From assembly GCF_004340685.1 (NCBI RefSeq), contig NZ_SLUN01000005.1, positions 21,621 through 85,620 on the forward strand: a stretch of 64,000 nt of DNA. The letters are read 5' to 3'. Below the pieces are notes generated by a model, which saw nothing but the letters and a program-made list of their open reading frames with translations, was not told the origin of the DNA and did no database searches. Positions 54,776 to 63,570 of this stretch are shown piece by piece; position 1 is the first letter of the stretch; the number at the start of each line of letters is the position of its first letter. Source of the stretch: Hydrogenispora ethanolica. GTDB taxonomy: Bacteria; Bacillota; UBA4882; UBA8346. Position numbers and translations under genes: made by a program.

Positions 54776-56653
54776 ATGCGACTGATCACCAAGATCACCA
54801 TTTTTTTCGGGATCATCGTCGTCATCCTGATGACCTCGGTTTTCCTCTTCACGCAATACTTCTTCCAAAAAGAGCTGGAGGCGCAGGTCGAAAACTCGCT
54901 CCGGGTTACCTACGAGAGTTTTAAACTGACCCTGGCCAATATTATCCGGGAGCAGCAGAGCAAGTCATCCACCCAGACCAAGCGGGACATCATCTCGCTG
55001 GCCACCAAAGACCGCTTGGAAGCCATCCTCCATTATTATCTGATGCTGGCCGCCAATGACTATAACCTGGATCTGATCGAGGTGGCCGATCCGGGCGGCC
55101 GGTTGTTGGCGGATAATCACCGTTCCTATGAAACCATGGGGGTGCGGATCCCCATTCTCAAATCCGCCGCCGCTTCCGGCCGTTCTTATCTTACCCGGCG
55201 CGGGGAGCGGATTTATCTGATCACTACCACACCGGTGGTCTTCGACCAGCAGCGGGCGGGTTATCTCAACGTCGGGACGCAGTTGGATCAGGATCTGGTG
55301 AACGATTTCTCCTCCGTGCTCCACGTGCGCTTGCTGTTCTTCGCCGATTCCCGGTATTTGATCGGCAACATTGCGCCGCTGGACCTGCCGCCCCCGGCCC
55401 GCGACCGCTTGGGCCGCCATCCCGGCCGGACCGTGTTCCTGCCCGGCAGCAAACTGCGGACCACCCAAGCCGACTACATCTTCGCCGGTCTCCGGACCGA
55501 CGGGAGCTTTGACGGAGCGGTGGCTCTGGTCAAGGACCGGAGCGAAGTGCGGGCCGCGTTGCTCCGGATGAACCTGTCGCTCTGGCTGATCGTCGGTTTC
55601 GGCTTGGTCTTCGGCTTCATCGGTGCCAACCAGCTGGCCCGGAATATCAAAAAATCCATCTTCGGCATGGAACCGTACGAGATAGCCGCGCTGCTCGATC
55701 AGCGAACGACCATCCTCCAATCGACCTTTGAGGGGATTATCGCCCTCGACCAGCGCGGAACGATCACCTTGGTCAACCAGGAGGCCGAGCGCTTGTTGGC
55801 CCCCACCTCCGACATTGTCGGCCGGCCGGTGCAGAACTACTTCCGGGAATTGGACACCCAGGAGTTATTCTCCTCCGGACAGTCCATTTATAACAAATAC
55901 CAAGTCATCGGCGAAACGGTGCTGGTCTATAACATCATCCCCATTCAGCGGAAGAACGCCATTCTCGGAGCGGTGATCACCATGCGCGACCTGACCGAGT
56001 TCCAAAAGGTCGCCGAGGAACTGATGGAAGTCAAGAATTACACCCAAGCCTTGCGGGCCCAATCCCATGAATTCATGAATAAAATGCAGTCGGTCTCCGG
56101 CCTGATCCAACTGGGCAAGTACGAAACCGCCCTGACACTGCTGCATGAGGCCACCGAATCACATCAGGATCTGATCTCGTTTTTGGCCAAAGCCTTCGCC
56201 GCCTCGGCCGTCTCCGGGATCCTGCTGGGCAAGTTCAACCGGGCCAAGGAATTAAACATTCAGTTCGGGATCAAACGAAGCAGCTACATTCCGAAGCATA
56301 TTGTCCTGCCCGACCACGAGCTGGTGTGCATCGTCGGCAATCTGGTCGAAAACGCCTTCGAAGCGCTCCAGGAGAGCGCCCAAGCGCGCAAGGAAGTGAC
56401 GATCAAGATTCATCCCAGCGCTAGGTTCCTGCGAATCATCGTCTGCGATAACGGCCCGGGCATCCCCGCCGCGATCCGGCGGCGTATCTTTGAACGGGGT
56501 TTTACGACCAAAAAGGGGTTGAATAAGGGGAATGGACTCAGCCTGGTCCGGCAGTCGGTGGAGAACCTCAAAGGGACCATCGGGTTGCGCTGCTGCGGCG
56601 CAACAGTCTTTATGGTGAAGATCCCCTTGAAGGATGGAGGTCAACCGGTTTGA
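54776..56653 (+). CDS. DcuS/CitA/DctS-type sensor histidine kinase
   Basis: A 625-residue membrane kinase: TM1 (about 8-28), external sensor (about 30-262), TM2 (about 266-285), a PAS domain (about 305-410, ILQSTFEGIIALDQRGTITL), then the phospho-acceptor LRAQSHEFMNKMQSVSGLIQ (His near 430), the N box LVENAFEAL and the G boxes DNGPGIP and KGNGLSLV. The external domain (about 230 residues) is larger than that of DcuS. It overlaps the regulator gene by 4 bp. Likely ligands are dicarboxylates or similar acids carried by the neighbouring TRAP system. Confidence 0.92.
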   Translation: MRLITKITIFFGIIVVILMTSVFLFTQYFFQKELEAQVENSLRVTYESFKLTLANIIREQQSKSSTQTKRDIISLATKDRLEAILHYYLMLAANDYNLDLIEVADPGGRLLADNHRSYETMGVRIPILKSAAASGRSYLTRRGERIYLITTTPVVFDQQRAGYLNVGTQLDQDLVNDFSSVLHVRLLFFADSRYLIGNIAPLDLPPPARDRLGRHPGRTVFLPGSKLRTTQADYIFAGLRTDGSFDGAVALVKDRSEVRAALLRMNLSLWLIVGFGLVFGFIGANQLARNIKKSIFGMEPYEIAALLDQRTTILQSTFEGIIALDQRGTITLVNQEAERLLAPTSDIVGRPVQNYFRELDTQELFSSGQSIYNKYQVIGETVLVYNIIPIQRKNAILGAVITMRDLTEFQKVAEELMEVKNYTQALRAQSHEFMNKMQSVSGLIQLGKYETALTLLHEATESHQDLISFLAKAFAASAVSGILLGKFNRAKELNIQFGIKRSSYIPKHIVLPDHELVCIVGNLVENAFEALQESAQARKEVTIKIHPSARFLRIIVCDNGPGIPAAIRRRIFERGFTTKKGLNKGNGLSLVRQSVENLKGTIGLRCCGATVFMVKIPLKDGGQPV

Positions 56654-57318
56654 GAAAGATCAGCGTGTTAATCGTCGAGGATGACCCGATGGTCATCGAG
56701 ATTACCCGGGAGTTTCTCAAGGAGGAAGCGGATTTCGTCGCGGTCGGCTCGGCCCGTTCCGGCCAGGAGGCGGTCCGCCTGACCCGGGAACTCGCCCCGG
56801 AACTGATCCTGCTCGATAACTTCCTGCCCGATTTCAACGGCACCGCGGTCATCGAACAGATTCGAACCTTCAATAAAACCGTCGATTTCATCATGATCAC
56901 CGCCGCCAAGGAAGTCCCGCTGGTTCAAGAATGCTTCCGGCTGGGGATCCGCGACTATCTGATCAAACCGTATCTGAAACAACGGTTTTTAGAATCCCTG
57001 CAACAGTATAAACAGTTTTTGACCGCACTCAACCAGTCGGAGGTCTCCCAATCGGATCTGGACCGGATCGGCGCCCGGCAACGCCGCGCCGTCGCCCCCA
57101 AAGGATTCAGCCCGTTGACGGAGGAAAAAATCCACGCGATTTTAAAAGCCCAAAAGAACGGGATTACCGCCGAAGAACTGGCAACCGCCGTCGGGATTAC
57201 CACGGTCTCGGCCCGGCGCTATCTCAAACTGCTTCAAGAACAGAACAAGGTCGAATACGACCTCATTTACGGGAAACAAGGCCGCCCGACTTATCTTTAC
57301 CGGAGCGCTGAAGAATAG
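56650..57318 (+). CDS. DcuR/CitB/DctR-type response regulator
   Basis: 222 residues: receiver domain with the acidic pair VEDDP and phospho-Asp in LILLDNFLPD (about residue 56), Lys in LIKPY near 103, and a C-terminal winged-helix region (TAEELATAVGITTVSARRYL, about 173-192) as in the CitB subfamily. TTG 56650 overlaps the kinase stop and has GGAGG upstream. It converges with the DctP-like gene (22-bp overlap). Expected targets are the TRAP transporter genes at 58854-61758. Confidence 0.92.
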   Translation: MRKISVLIVEDDPMVIEITREFLKEEADFVAVGSARSGQEAVRLTRELAPELILLDNFLPDFNGTAVIEQIRTFNKTVDFIMITAAKEVPLVQECFRLGIRDYLIKPYLKQRFLESLQQYKQFLTALNQSEVSQSDLDRIGARQRRAVAPKGFSPLTEEKIHAILKAQKNGITAEELATAVGITTVSARRYLKLLQEQNKVEYDLIYGKQGRPTYLYRSAEE

Positions 57319-58283
57319 TTCCGGATCTCTTCCACCAGCCGGTTCCGCCGGGCATATCCGTCGAGAATCGGCCGCAAGGCCTTTTGAAACGCCGCGCCGT
57401 CCACCTCGTTGAAGCGGCAGCCTTCCCGTTCCAATTGGCGGAGGCATTTCGCCTCGAAACCGGGCCATAAGCCACGTTGGAAGGAGACCGACTCCCGGGC
57501 CGCCTCTCGCAATATCGTCTGCTCGGCCGGGGTGAGCTTGGCCAAGGAGCGCTTCGAGAATATCACGACCTCCGGGATGGAACTGTGTCGGTCCAAGGAA
57601 TAGTAGCGGGCGGCCTGCGAGTGGCCGGACGTCGCGTAACTCGGGATATTATTCTCGGCGCCGTCAATCACCCCGGCCATCAAGGCATCCTGAACCTCGG
57701 TATAATCAATGGGGACCGCCACCGCCCCCAGATATTCGACCATCTTGATCATGGCCTGACTGGGTTGGACCCGGATCTTTAAACCCCGCAAATCTTCCGG
57801 CCGGTAAATCGGCCGCTGGCGATTGTAAAAACTACGGTACCCCGCCTCCTGAAAACACAAACCGATCAAACCGTGGCGGGAGAGTCCCTCCAACAGCTCG
57901 GTCCCGATCGTTCCCTCCAACACCTGCCATTTATGACGGTTATCCAGGAACAGGTAAGGCAGCATCAAGATCTCCAGTTCGGGCGCAGTCTCGGCCACCT
58001 GGGAGACGCTGACCCGGGCCATGTCCAGCGCCCCCAGCTGGACCATTTCAACGGCTGACTTTTCCGTCCCTAATCTGCCTTGCGGATAAATCACGATCTC
58101 CACCCGGCCTTTGGTCCGTTCCTTCAAGCGTTGGGCCATATATAAAACGCCTTGAATGGTCGGATAGTCAATCCTGTGAACATCGGCACAGCGCAGCAAG
58201 ACCCCGGATGGGGCCGCGGTCAATCCCCAATCGTTGCAGCAGAGGAAAAACATGATCAGAATCATCCGGAAGCGATGCTTCAA
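57297..58283 (-). CDS. Orphan TRAP-type solute-binding protein (DctP/DctB-like)
   Basis: About 328 residues, exported (signal region RMILIMFFLCCNDWGLTAA). Typical DctP family segments are present: YPQGRLGTEKSAVEMVQLGA, LRGLKIRVQPSQAMIKMVEY with the ligand arginine, and GVIDGAENNIPSY. It is convergent with the two-component genes and not cotranscribed with dctQM, which already have their own DctP (60772). B. subtilis has a similar extra binding protein (DctB) working with DctS as co-sensor, so a sensing role is proposed. TTG 58283 is chosen because GGGGGAGGGG lies right before it. Confidence 0.87.
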   Translation of the reverse strand: MKHRFRMILIMFFLCCNDWGLTAAPSGVLLRCADVHRIDYPTIQGVLYMAQRLKERTKGRVEIVIYPQGRLGTEKSAVEMVQLGALDMARVSVSQVAETAPELEILMLPYLFLDNRHKWQVLEGTIGTELLEGLSRHGLIGLCFQEAGYRSFYNRQRPIYRPEDLRGLKIRVQPSQAMIKMVEYLGAVAVPIDYTEVQDALMAGVIDGAENNIPSYATSGHSQAARYYSLDRHSSIPEVVIFSKRSLAKLTPAEQTILREAARESVSFQRGLWPGFEAKCLRQLEREGCRFNEVDGAAFQKALRPILDGYARRNRLVEEIRNYSSALR

Positions 58284-58351
58284 GGTCCCCTCCCCCATGG
58301 TTTCCATTGGTTTTTTATGACGATTTAGTGGTCCTCTCAGGCATGAGCCGA

Positions 58352-58407
58352 AGGTCGCATGTCAAGAGTCGAAGGTCGCATGTCGAAAGTCAAAAGTCAA
58401 AGGGCAA
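58352..58407. repeat. 7-bp tandem repeat, eight copies
   Basis: Heptamers of the type ARGTCRM (AGGTCGC, ATGTCAA, GAGTCGA, AGGTCGC, ATGTCGA, AAGTCAA, AAGTCAA, AGGGCAA). Roughly the reverse complement of the array at 58476. Confidence 0.85.
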
Positions 58408-58475
58408 AGAGCTTAAAAGTTGAAATGCCAATCAAGTTTGAGGATTTCTCATAGATATGAGTGTTTTTTGACCTC

Positions 58476-58545
58476 GGATTTCGGACTTTAGACTTTAGAC
58501 TTCGGACTTTGGACCTTGGACCTTGGACTTTAGACTTTGGACTGA
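58476..58545. repeat. 7-bp tandem repeat, ten copies
   Basis: Ten contiguous heptamers with consensus RGACTTT (GGATTTC, GGACTTT, AGACTTT, AGACTTC, GGACTTT, GGACCTT twice, GGACTTT, AGACTTT, GGACTGA). The rest of the 58284-58853 gap is AT-rich with no gene seen. Confidence 0.92.
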
Positions 58546-58853
58546 ATCGTTACGTTTTTTTTATGTTTTTTAGTGTTCTTATTTTTGAAACCAGGCTTCG
58601 ATGGAGATTTCGTTAATAAATTATTAACGGTTTGTTTATCCGATGGATACTTTCATTCTACCATAAAATGTCGGTCCCACCAACTTTCGGAACGTTGAAA
58701 AAAGTTTTGGCGTAAAGCATTCGTGGTAGCGCGGCTGCAGATGACTTAGCTGACGGAAATGATTGGATTTTTGTCATCTGGAAAGATGTCGCAATGAGTT
58801 CGAAGCGCACTAAAAAACGGATTACCATAGCGATAGCAAGGGAGGAATTCAAT

Positions 58854-59414
58854 TTGCAGACTTCAAGCTCGGCCCCGGTCCGTTCCCCGGAAACCGCCAG
58901 GAGCTCCCCGCTCGGGCAATTCCTGCTGTTCATCCTCAACGGGCTGATGACCGTCACGGAGACGGTCGGCGCCATCCTGCTGGCGATCATGACCCTGATC
59001 ATCACCTGGCAGGTGATTGCCCGCTTTCGGATCATTCACATCAACTCTCCCTGGACCGAGGAGGTCGCTCTGATGATGCTGGTCTGGTTCGGCATGACCG
59101 GCGCGGCCATTGGAATTCGCACGCATAGTCATATCGGAGTGGAGTTCGTCACCAATCTGTTTCCGGTCAAGGTCCAACGGCTCTTGGCCATCCTGGTGGG
59201 CCTGCTGATCATGACCTTCTCCATCTTTCTGTTCATTGAAGGCATCGCCCTGGCGCAAGGGTGCTGGAACGATCGGATGTCGGCCACGCTCTTGCCGCGC
59301 GGCGTCTTTGTTTATCTGGCGGTTCCGGCGGCCGCTTTTTTGATGACCCTGTACTCAGCTGAATCCGTCGTAAGGCTGATTTTCTCCATGGGAGGTAATC
59401 AAGATGAACTTTGA
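58854..59414 (+). CDS. dctQ: TRAP transporter small membrane subunit DctQ
   Basis: About 186 residues with four membrane helices (from LFILNGLMTVTETVGAILLA onward) and the DctQ hallmark SPWTEEVALMMLVWFGMTGA. It pairs with DctM to import a carboxylate using an ion gradient. TTG 58854 with AGGGAGG eight bases upstream is preferred; ATG 58794 would add a 20-residue basic stretch and has a poorer site. It overlaps dctM by 11 bp. Confidence 0.9.
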   Translation: MQTSSSAPVRSPETARSSPLGQFLLFILNGLMTVTETVGAILLAIMTLIITWQVIARFRIIHINSPWTEEVALMMLVWFGMTGAAIGIRTHSHIGVEFVTNLFPVKVQRLLAILVGLLIMTFSIFLFIEGIALAQGCWNDRMSATLLPRGVFVYLAVPAAAFLMTLYSAESVVRLIFSMGGNQDEL

Positions 59415-60699
59415 CCCCATTGCCATCACGATTTTGCTCGGGACGTTCGCATTGCTGATCATGATTCGGACCCCGATCGCCTTTGCGCTGGGGATCGCCG
59501 CGGTGGCGGCAGCGCTTTACCTGGAATTGCCGCTGCTCATCGTCGCCCAGCGGATGGTCTCCGGCCTCGAATCGATCTCCTTGATCGCCATCCCCTTTTT
59601 CATCCTGGCCGGGCAGATCATGAGCGAGGGCCGGATCGCCGAGCGCCTGGTCAACCTGGCCAGCCTGTTCGTTGGCAGGATCCGCGGCGGCCTGGCGATG
59701 ATCAACTGCGTTGACAGCATGTTTTTCGGCGGCATTTCCGGATCGGCGGTGGCCGACGTCTCCAGCCTGGGTTCGGTGATGATCCCGGCCATGCAGCGGA
59801 AAGGCTATACTAAGGACTTTGCCATCGCGCTCACCGTAACCACCGCGGTTCAGGCGGTCCTGATCCCGCCCAGCCATAATATGATCATCTATTCCCTGGT
59901 CTCGGGCGGCGTCTCCGTCGGCAAGCTGTTCTTAGCCGGTGCTCTCCCCGGTTTTCTGCTCGGCCTGGCATTGATGGTCGCCAGCTACATTCTGGCGGTG
60001 AAGTATAATTTCCCGCGCGAGGAGTGGGTCGGTTTCCGGAAAGCGGTCAAGATCTTCCTGGACGGCCTGCTTTCGGTGGGCGTGGCCATCCTGATCATGG
60101 GCGGCATCATTTCCGGCTTTTTCACCGCCTCCGAGTCGGCGGCGATCGCGGTCCTCTATGCGTTCGTTCTTACCTTCTTCGTCTATCGCGACATTCCGCT
60201 GCGGCGTTTCGGTAAGATCCTCAAGGACTCGGTCAACACGGTGGCCATGGTCTTCCTACTGATCGGGACGTCCAGCGCCTTCGGCTGGATGATGACCTAC
60301 CTCGGCGTGCCGGGCGCGATCGCCAACTGGATGCTCTCCTTATCGAACAATAAATATGTCATTCTGACCCTGATCAACCTGTTTCTGCTGTTCATCGGGA
60401 TGATCATGGATATGGCCCCGGCCATCGTCATCTGCACCCCGATCCTGCTGCCCATTGCCAACCAGCTCGGGGTCGATCCGGTGCATTTCGGGGTGATTCT
60501 CATGTTCAACCTGGGCATCGGCCTCTGCACTCCGCCGGTGGGGAATGCGCTCTTCGTGGGGTGCGCCGTGGGCAAGGCCAAGATGGAAGAGGTCTTCAAA
60601 CCGTTAATGGTCTGCTATCTTCCGATGATCGTCATTCTTTTCGTGATCACCTTTTTCCCGGATATCGCGATGTTATTGCCGAGACTATTCATGAAATAA
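59404..60699 (+). CDS. dctM: TRAP transporter large membrane subunit DctM
   Basis: A 431-residue permease with about twelve helices. Family motifs include IPFFILAGQIMSEGRIAERL, MFFGGISGSAVADVSSLGSV, IPPSHNMIIYS and the C-terminal GLCTPPVGNALFVG. GGGAGG precedes the ATG at the end of dctQ. It is followed after 72 bp by dctP. Confidence 0.95.
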   Translation: MNFDPIAITILLGTFALLIMIRTPIAFALGIAAVAAALYLELPLLIVAQRMVSGLESISLIAIPFFILAGQIMSEGRIAERLVNLASLFVGRIRGGLAMINCVDSMFFGGISGSAVADVSSLGSVMIPAMQRKGYTKDFAIALTVTTAVQAVLIPPSHNMIIYSLVSGGVSVGKLFLAGALPGFLLGLALMVASYILAVKYNFPREEWVGFRKAVKIFLDGLLSVGVAILIMGGIISGFFTASESAAIAVLYAFVLTFFVYRDIPLRRFGKILKDSVNTVAMVFLLIGTSSAFGWMMTYLGVPGAIANWMLSLSNNKYVILTLINLFLLFIGMIMDMAPAIVICTPILLPIANQLGVDPVHFGVILMFNLGIGLCTPPVGNALFVGCAVGKAKMEEVFKPLMVCYLPMIVILFVITFFPDIAMLLPRLFMK

Positions 60700-60771
60700 A
60701 GGGGGTGTGCCGCGAAAGCCTGCGGTTGTTCTGTCGGTCTGCCTAAAAAATCATTTGAGGAGGTAGGAAAG

Positions 60772-61758
60772 TTGAAACGGAACAAACTTGTCATCCTTTT
60801 CCTGGTCGGTCTGTTGCTCGTCACCACCTGCGCCAGTTTGCAGTTGAACGCGGCCGCGCCGCGGACCCTGAAACTGGCCGAGGTCCATCCCCAGGGCTAC
60901 CCCACCGAGTTGGGGGATGAGAAATTCGCCGAGCTGGTAGCGGCCAAATCGAAAGGGAGGCTTAAGATCCAGGTCTATTTCGGCGGGCAGCTCGGTTCGG
61001 AGAATGATGTGGTGGAACAGGCCAAACTGGGCGTCATCGAGTTCGTCCGGGTCTCCACTTCGCCGGTGATCTCGGTGTATAAACCGATCGGCGTCTTCTC
61101 GATGCCGTTCCTTTTCCGGTCGCAGGAGCATCAGTGGAAGGTCCTCAAAGGCGAGGTCGGCCAGACGTTCCTCAAAGGGATGGAGAGCGTCGGATTGGTG
61201 GGGCTGACCTATTTTGACGGCGGCGCCCGCAATTTCTACGCCACCAAAGAGCTGAAAAGCGTCAACGACTTGAAGGGCCTGAAGATCAGGGTCCAACCGA
61301 GCCCGATCATGGTCAGCATGATTAAGCTGTTGAATGCGACCGCAACGCCGATCGCTTACGGCGAAGTGTACAGCGCCCTTCAGACCGGCGTGGTCGACGG
61401 CGCCGAGAATAATGTGCCGAGCTGGGTATCGGCCAACCATTACGAGGTCGCCAAATATTTCATTAAGGACGGGCATCTGCGACTGCCGGAGCTGCTGATG
61501 GTCAGCAAGAAATTTTATGACGGCCTGAGCAAGCGGGATCAGAAGATCCTCCGGGACGCGGCTAGGGAAGCCACCGAGTTCCAGATCAAAGCCTGGAATG
61601 AGAGCGAATCCAAATACCTCGAACAAGCCAAGGCCAAAGGCTGCGTCATTCACGAAGCCAATGTCGCCGAATTCCAGGCGGCGGTCGCCCCGATGTACGA
61701 TATGCCGGAGTATAAAGAGTACAAAGTCTGGGTCGACAAAATCAAAGCGGTGAAGTGA
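60772..61758 (+). CDS. dctP: TRAP transporter solute-binding protein DctP
   Basis: A 328-residue exported binding protein. The signal peptide KLVILFLVGLLLVTTCASLQ is followed by LNAAAP. The family core is VYFGGQLGSENDVVEQAKLG, LKGLKIRVQPSPIMVSMIKL with the carboxylate-binding arginine, and GVVDGAENNVPSW. It starts with TTG behind GAGGAGG. About half of its residues appear shared with the orphan binding protein at 57297, suggesting similar ligands for the transporter and the sensor. Confidence 0.93.
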   Translation: MKRNKLVILFLVGLLLVTTCASLQLNAAAPRTLKLAEVHPQGYPTELGDEKFAELVAAKSKGRLKIQVYFGGQLGSENDVVEQAKLGVIEFVRVSTSPVISVYKPIGVFSMPFLFRSQEHQWKVLKGEVGQTFLKGMESVGLVGLTYFDGGARNFYATKELKSVNDLKGLKIRVQPSPIMVSMIKLLNATATPIAYGEVYSALQTGVVDGAENNVPSWVSANHYEVAKYFIKDGHLRLPELLMVSKKFYDGLSKRDQKILRDAAREATEFQIKAWNESESKYLEQAKAKGCVIHEANVAEFQAAVAPMYDMPEYKEYKVWVDKIKAVK

Positions 61759-61848
61759 AGGCAGTCGGGGTTGAAGTCCAAACCCGGAGGGGAGACATTC
61801 GCCCGGCGAGGGCGAACCTTGCCTGCTAGCCTGAATTAGTCTCAAGGG

Positions 61849-61881
61849 ACGCCGGACCGGCCTTCGTGGCCGCTCCGGCGT
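61849..61881 (+). terminator. Hairpin after dctP, weak terminator
   Basis: Stem ACGCCGGA (61849-61856) with TCCGGCGT (61874-61881) and an inner CGGCC-ttcgt-GGCCG. Only a scattered T tail follows, so it may be a pause or RNA-stability site. Confidence 0.5.
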
Positions 61882-62052
61882 TCTGGTGTGCGGATCCGGG
61901 TGGAAAGCGGGATTTCGATCGCGCCAGGCCGGAAAAAACAGCCAAAAAAAGAGGTTTTACCAGCCGCCCTCCTGAAATATATTTTAGATGCACCGATCGT
62001 CAACCGGGTTGTCGTTCGGCATCATCCCAAAATGGGCGCGCTGGAGGAACCG

Positions 62053-63405
62053 ATGGCCAGGATTACGAAGCTTTTGGTGGTGGCGATCAGCCTTTTTTTA
62101 ATGGTAATGGTGGGAACGGGCAGCAAAGCGCAGCCCGATGGCCCGGGCAAGCTGGTCCGGGCCGATGCTTCAAAAGAGGTGCGGGCCTGGCTGAACCGTT
62201 GGGCGATTCAATTCCCGGGCTATGGAACAGCCTTGGCCGCGGCGGCGCCTTTGCCGGAACCGGCGGCCGCGCCTTCGCCAGGACCGGCACCCGGGCCGGC
62301 GGAACCACCCGCCGCGATGCCGGAGCCGAGTCCGGCGATTCCGCTCCCGACGCTGCCGCCGACTCCTGGGCCGGCGCCGGAACCGGCGATTCCACCGGAG
62401 GCGACGACCAGGACGCCTGTGAAAGGGATTTATCTGACGGCCTGGATGACCGGGAGTTCCCGCTTTTTGGACCGGATCGTGCAATTCACGCGACAGACCG
62501 AGATCAACGCCGTGGTCATCGACGTCAAGGATGACAGCGGGACACTCAGCTACCCCAGCCGGGTGCAGCTGGCCCGGGAGACCGGCGCCGACTGGCGGAA
62601 ATACGATCCCCGTAAAGTACTGCAGCGATTGAAGGAGCATGGGATTTATCCCATTGCCCGCATTGTAACCTTCAAAGACCCGTATCTGGCGAAACGCCGG
62701 ACCGAATTGGCCGTCCGGAGCAGCCAGGGCGGGCTATGGCATGATTTTAAAGGCCTCAATTGGGTGGATCCCTACAATAAGACGGTCTGGGATTATAACG
62801 TGGCGGTCGCCCGGGAAGCCGCGGAATACGGCTTCAAGGAGATTCAATTCGACTATGTCCGGTTCACCAGCGACGGCCCGATCAAGGATTGCCGCTACCC
62901 CAGCGGTGACGGTCGGGCCAAGGCCGACGTGATCCGGGATTTTCTCAAATACGCCCGCCGTCAATTGAGCCCGCTGGGGGTCAAGGTCTCGGCCGATGTC
63001 TTTGGGTTGACTTGCTCCGCCCGGGACGATCTGGGCATCGGCCAAGTGCTGGAGAAAGTGGCCGAAGCGGTCGACGTGATCTGCCCGATGGTCTATCCCT
63101 CCCACTATCGCAAAGGCGAGTATAACTTGCCCGATCCGGACCGTGCCCCTTATCAGACGATCTATCAAAGCCTCACGGACGCCCGGCGGAAGCTGGCCGG
63201 GCAAAACCCGGAACGGCCGGTCATTCTCCGGCCTTGGCTGCAGGATTTTTCGTTGCGCAGCCGTTATGGCCGGGCGGAATTGCTGGCGCAGATCAAGGCG
63301 GTTGAGGACGCCGGATTCCGGGAGTATATCTTTTGGAATCCATCCAACACTTATGATGTGAATAAATACCGGCACCCTTCCGGGACCGAAGCCCCGCCCC
63401 GGTAA
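62053..63405 (+). CDS. Exported putative glycoside hydrolase, DUF4015
   Basis: About 450 residues: signal peptide (KLLVVAISLFLMVMVGTGSK), a low-complexity Pro/Ala linker (about 70-120, PAP and PEP repeats), and a DUF4015 barrel related to alpha-amylase-type hydrolases (VKGIYLTAWMTGSSRFLDRI, INAVVIDVKDDSGTLSYPSR, YGFKEIQFDYVRFTSDG, VDVICPMVYPSHY). The family occurs in many Bacillota and is suspected to act on cell-envelope or extracellular glycans; no substrate is established. ATG 62053 behind GGAGGA gives a proper signal peptide; the frame is open from 61888. Confidence 0.85.
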   Translation: MARITKLLVVAISLFLMVMVGTGSKAQPDGPGKLVRADASKEVRAWLNRWAIQFPGYGTALAAAAPLPEPAAAPSPGPAPGPAEPPAAMPEPSPAIPLPTLPPTPGPAPEPAIPPEATTRTPVKGIYLTAWMTGSSRFLDRIVQFTRQTEINAVVIDVKDDSGTLSYPSRVQLARETGADWRKYDPRKVLQRLKEHGIYPIARIVTFKDPYLAKRRTELAVRSSQGGLWHDFKGLNWVDPYNKTVWDYNVAVAREAAEYGFKEIQFDYVRFTSDGPIKDCRYPSGDGRAKADVIRDFLKYARRQLSPLGVKVSADVFGLTCSARDDLGIGQVLEKVAEAVDVICPMVYPSHYRKGEYNLPDPDRAPYQTIYQSLTDARRKLAGQNPERPVILRPWLQDFSLRSRYGRAELLAQIKAVEDAGFREYIFWNPSNTYDVNKYRHPSGTEAPPR

Positions 63406-63453
63406 GGGGTCCGGTGGCCGCCGCGGCCGGTTCGATGATTCGAAAGGTTTTCG

Positions 63454-63482
63454 TTGCTTTCAAAAGAATCTTTTGGTATAAT
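63454..63482 (+). promoter_or_regulatory. Sigma-A promoter of the rplM operon
   Basis: TTGCTT (63454-63459), 17-bp spacer, TATAAT (63477-63482). It lies about 80 bp before the rplM start. Confidence 0.85.
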
Positions 63483-63488
63483 AGAAAA

Positions 63489-63550
63489 GCCCGTAAAATA
63501 CGGCCCTTTTTCTCTGAACAGCGGCCCTGATCAGGGAATCAGCAGCATTC
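63489..63550 (+). promoter_or_regulatory. Possible L13 leader RNA
   Basis: Downstream of the promoter, CCGTA-aaa-TACGG can form a stem followed by CCCTTTTTC, and a second stem CCCTGA-TCAGGG lies close by. Autoregulatory L13 leaders are known before rplM in Bacillota; position and folding fit, but the match to the known consensus was not checked. Confidence 0.4.
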
Positions 63551-63570
63551 ATGCAGGGGGAGAGATGAAT

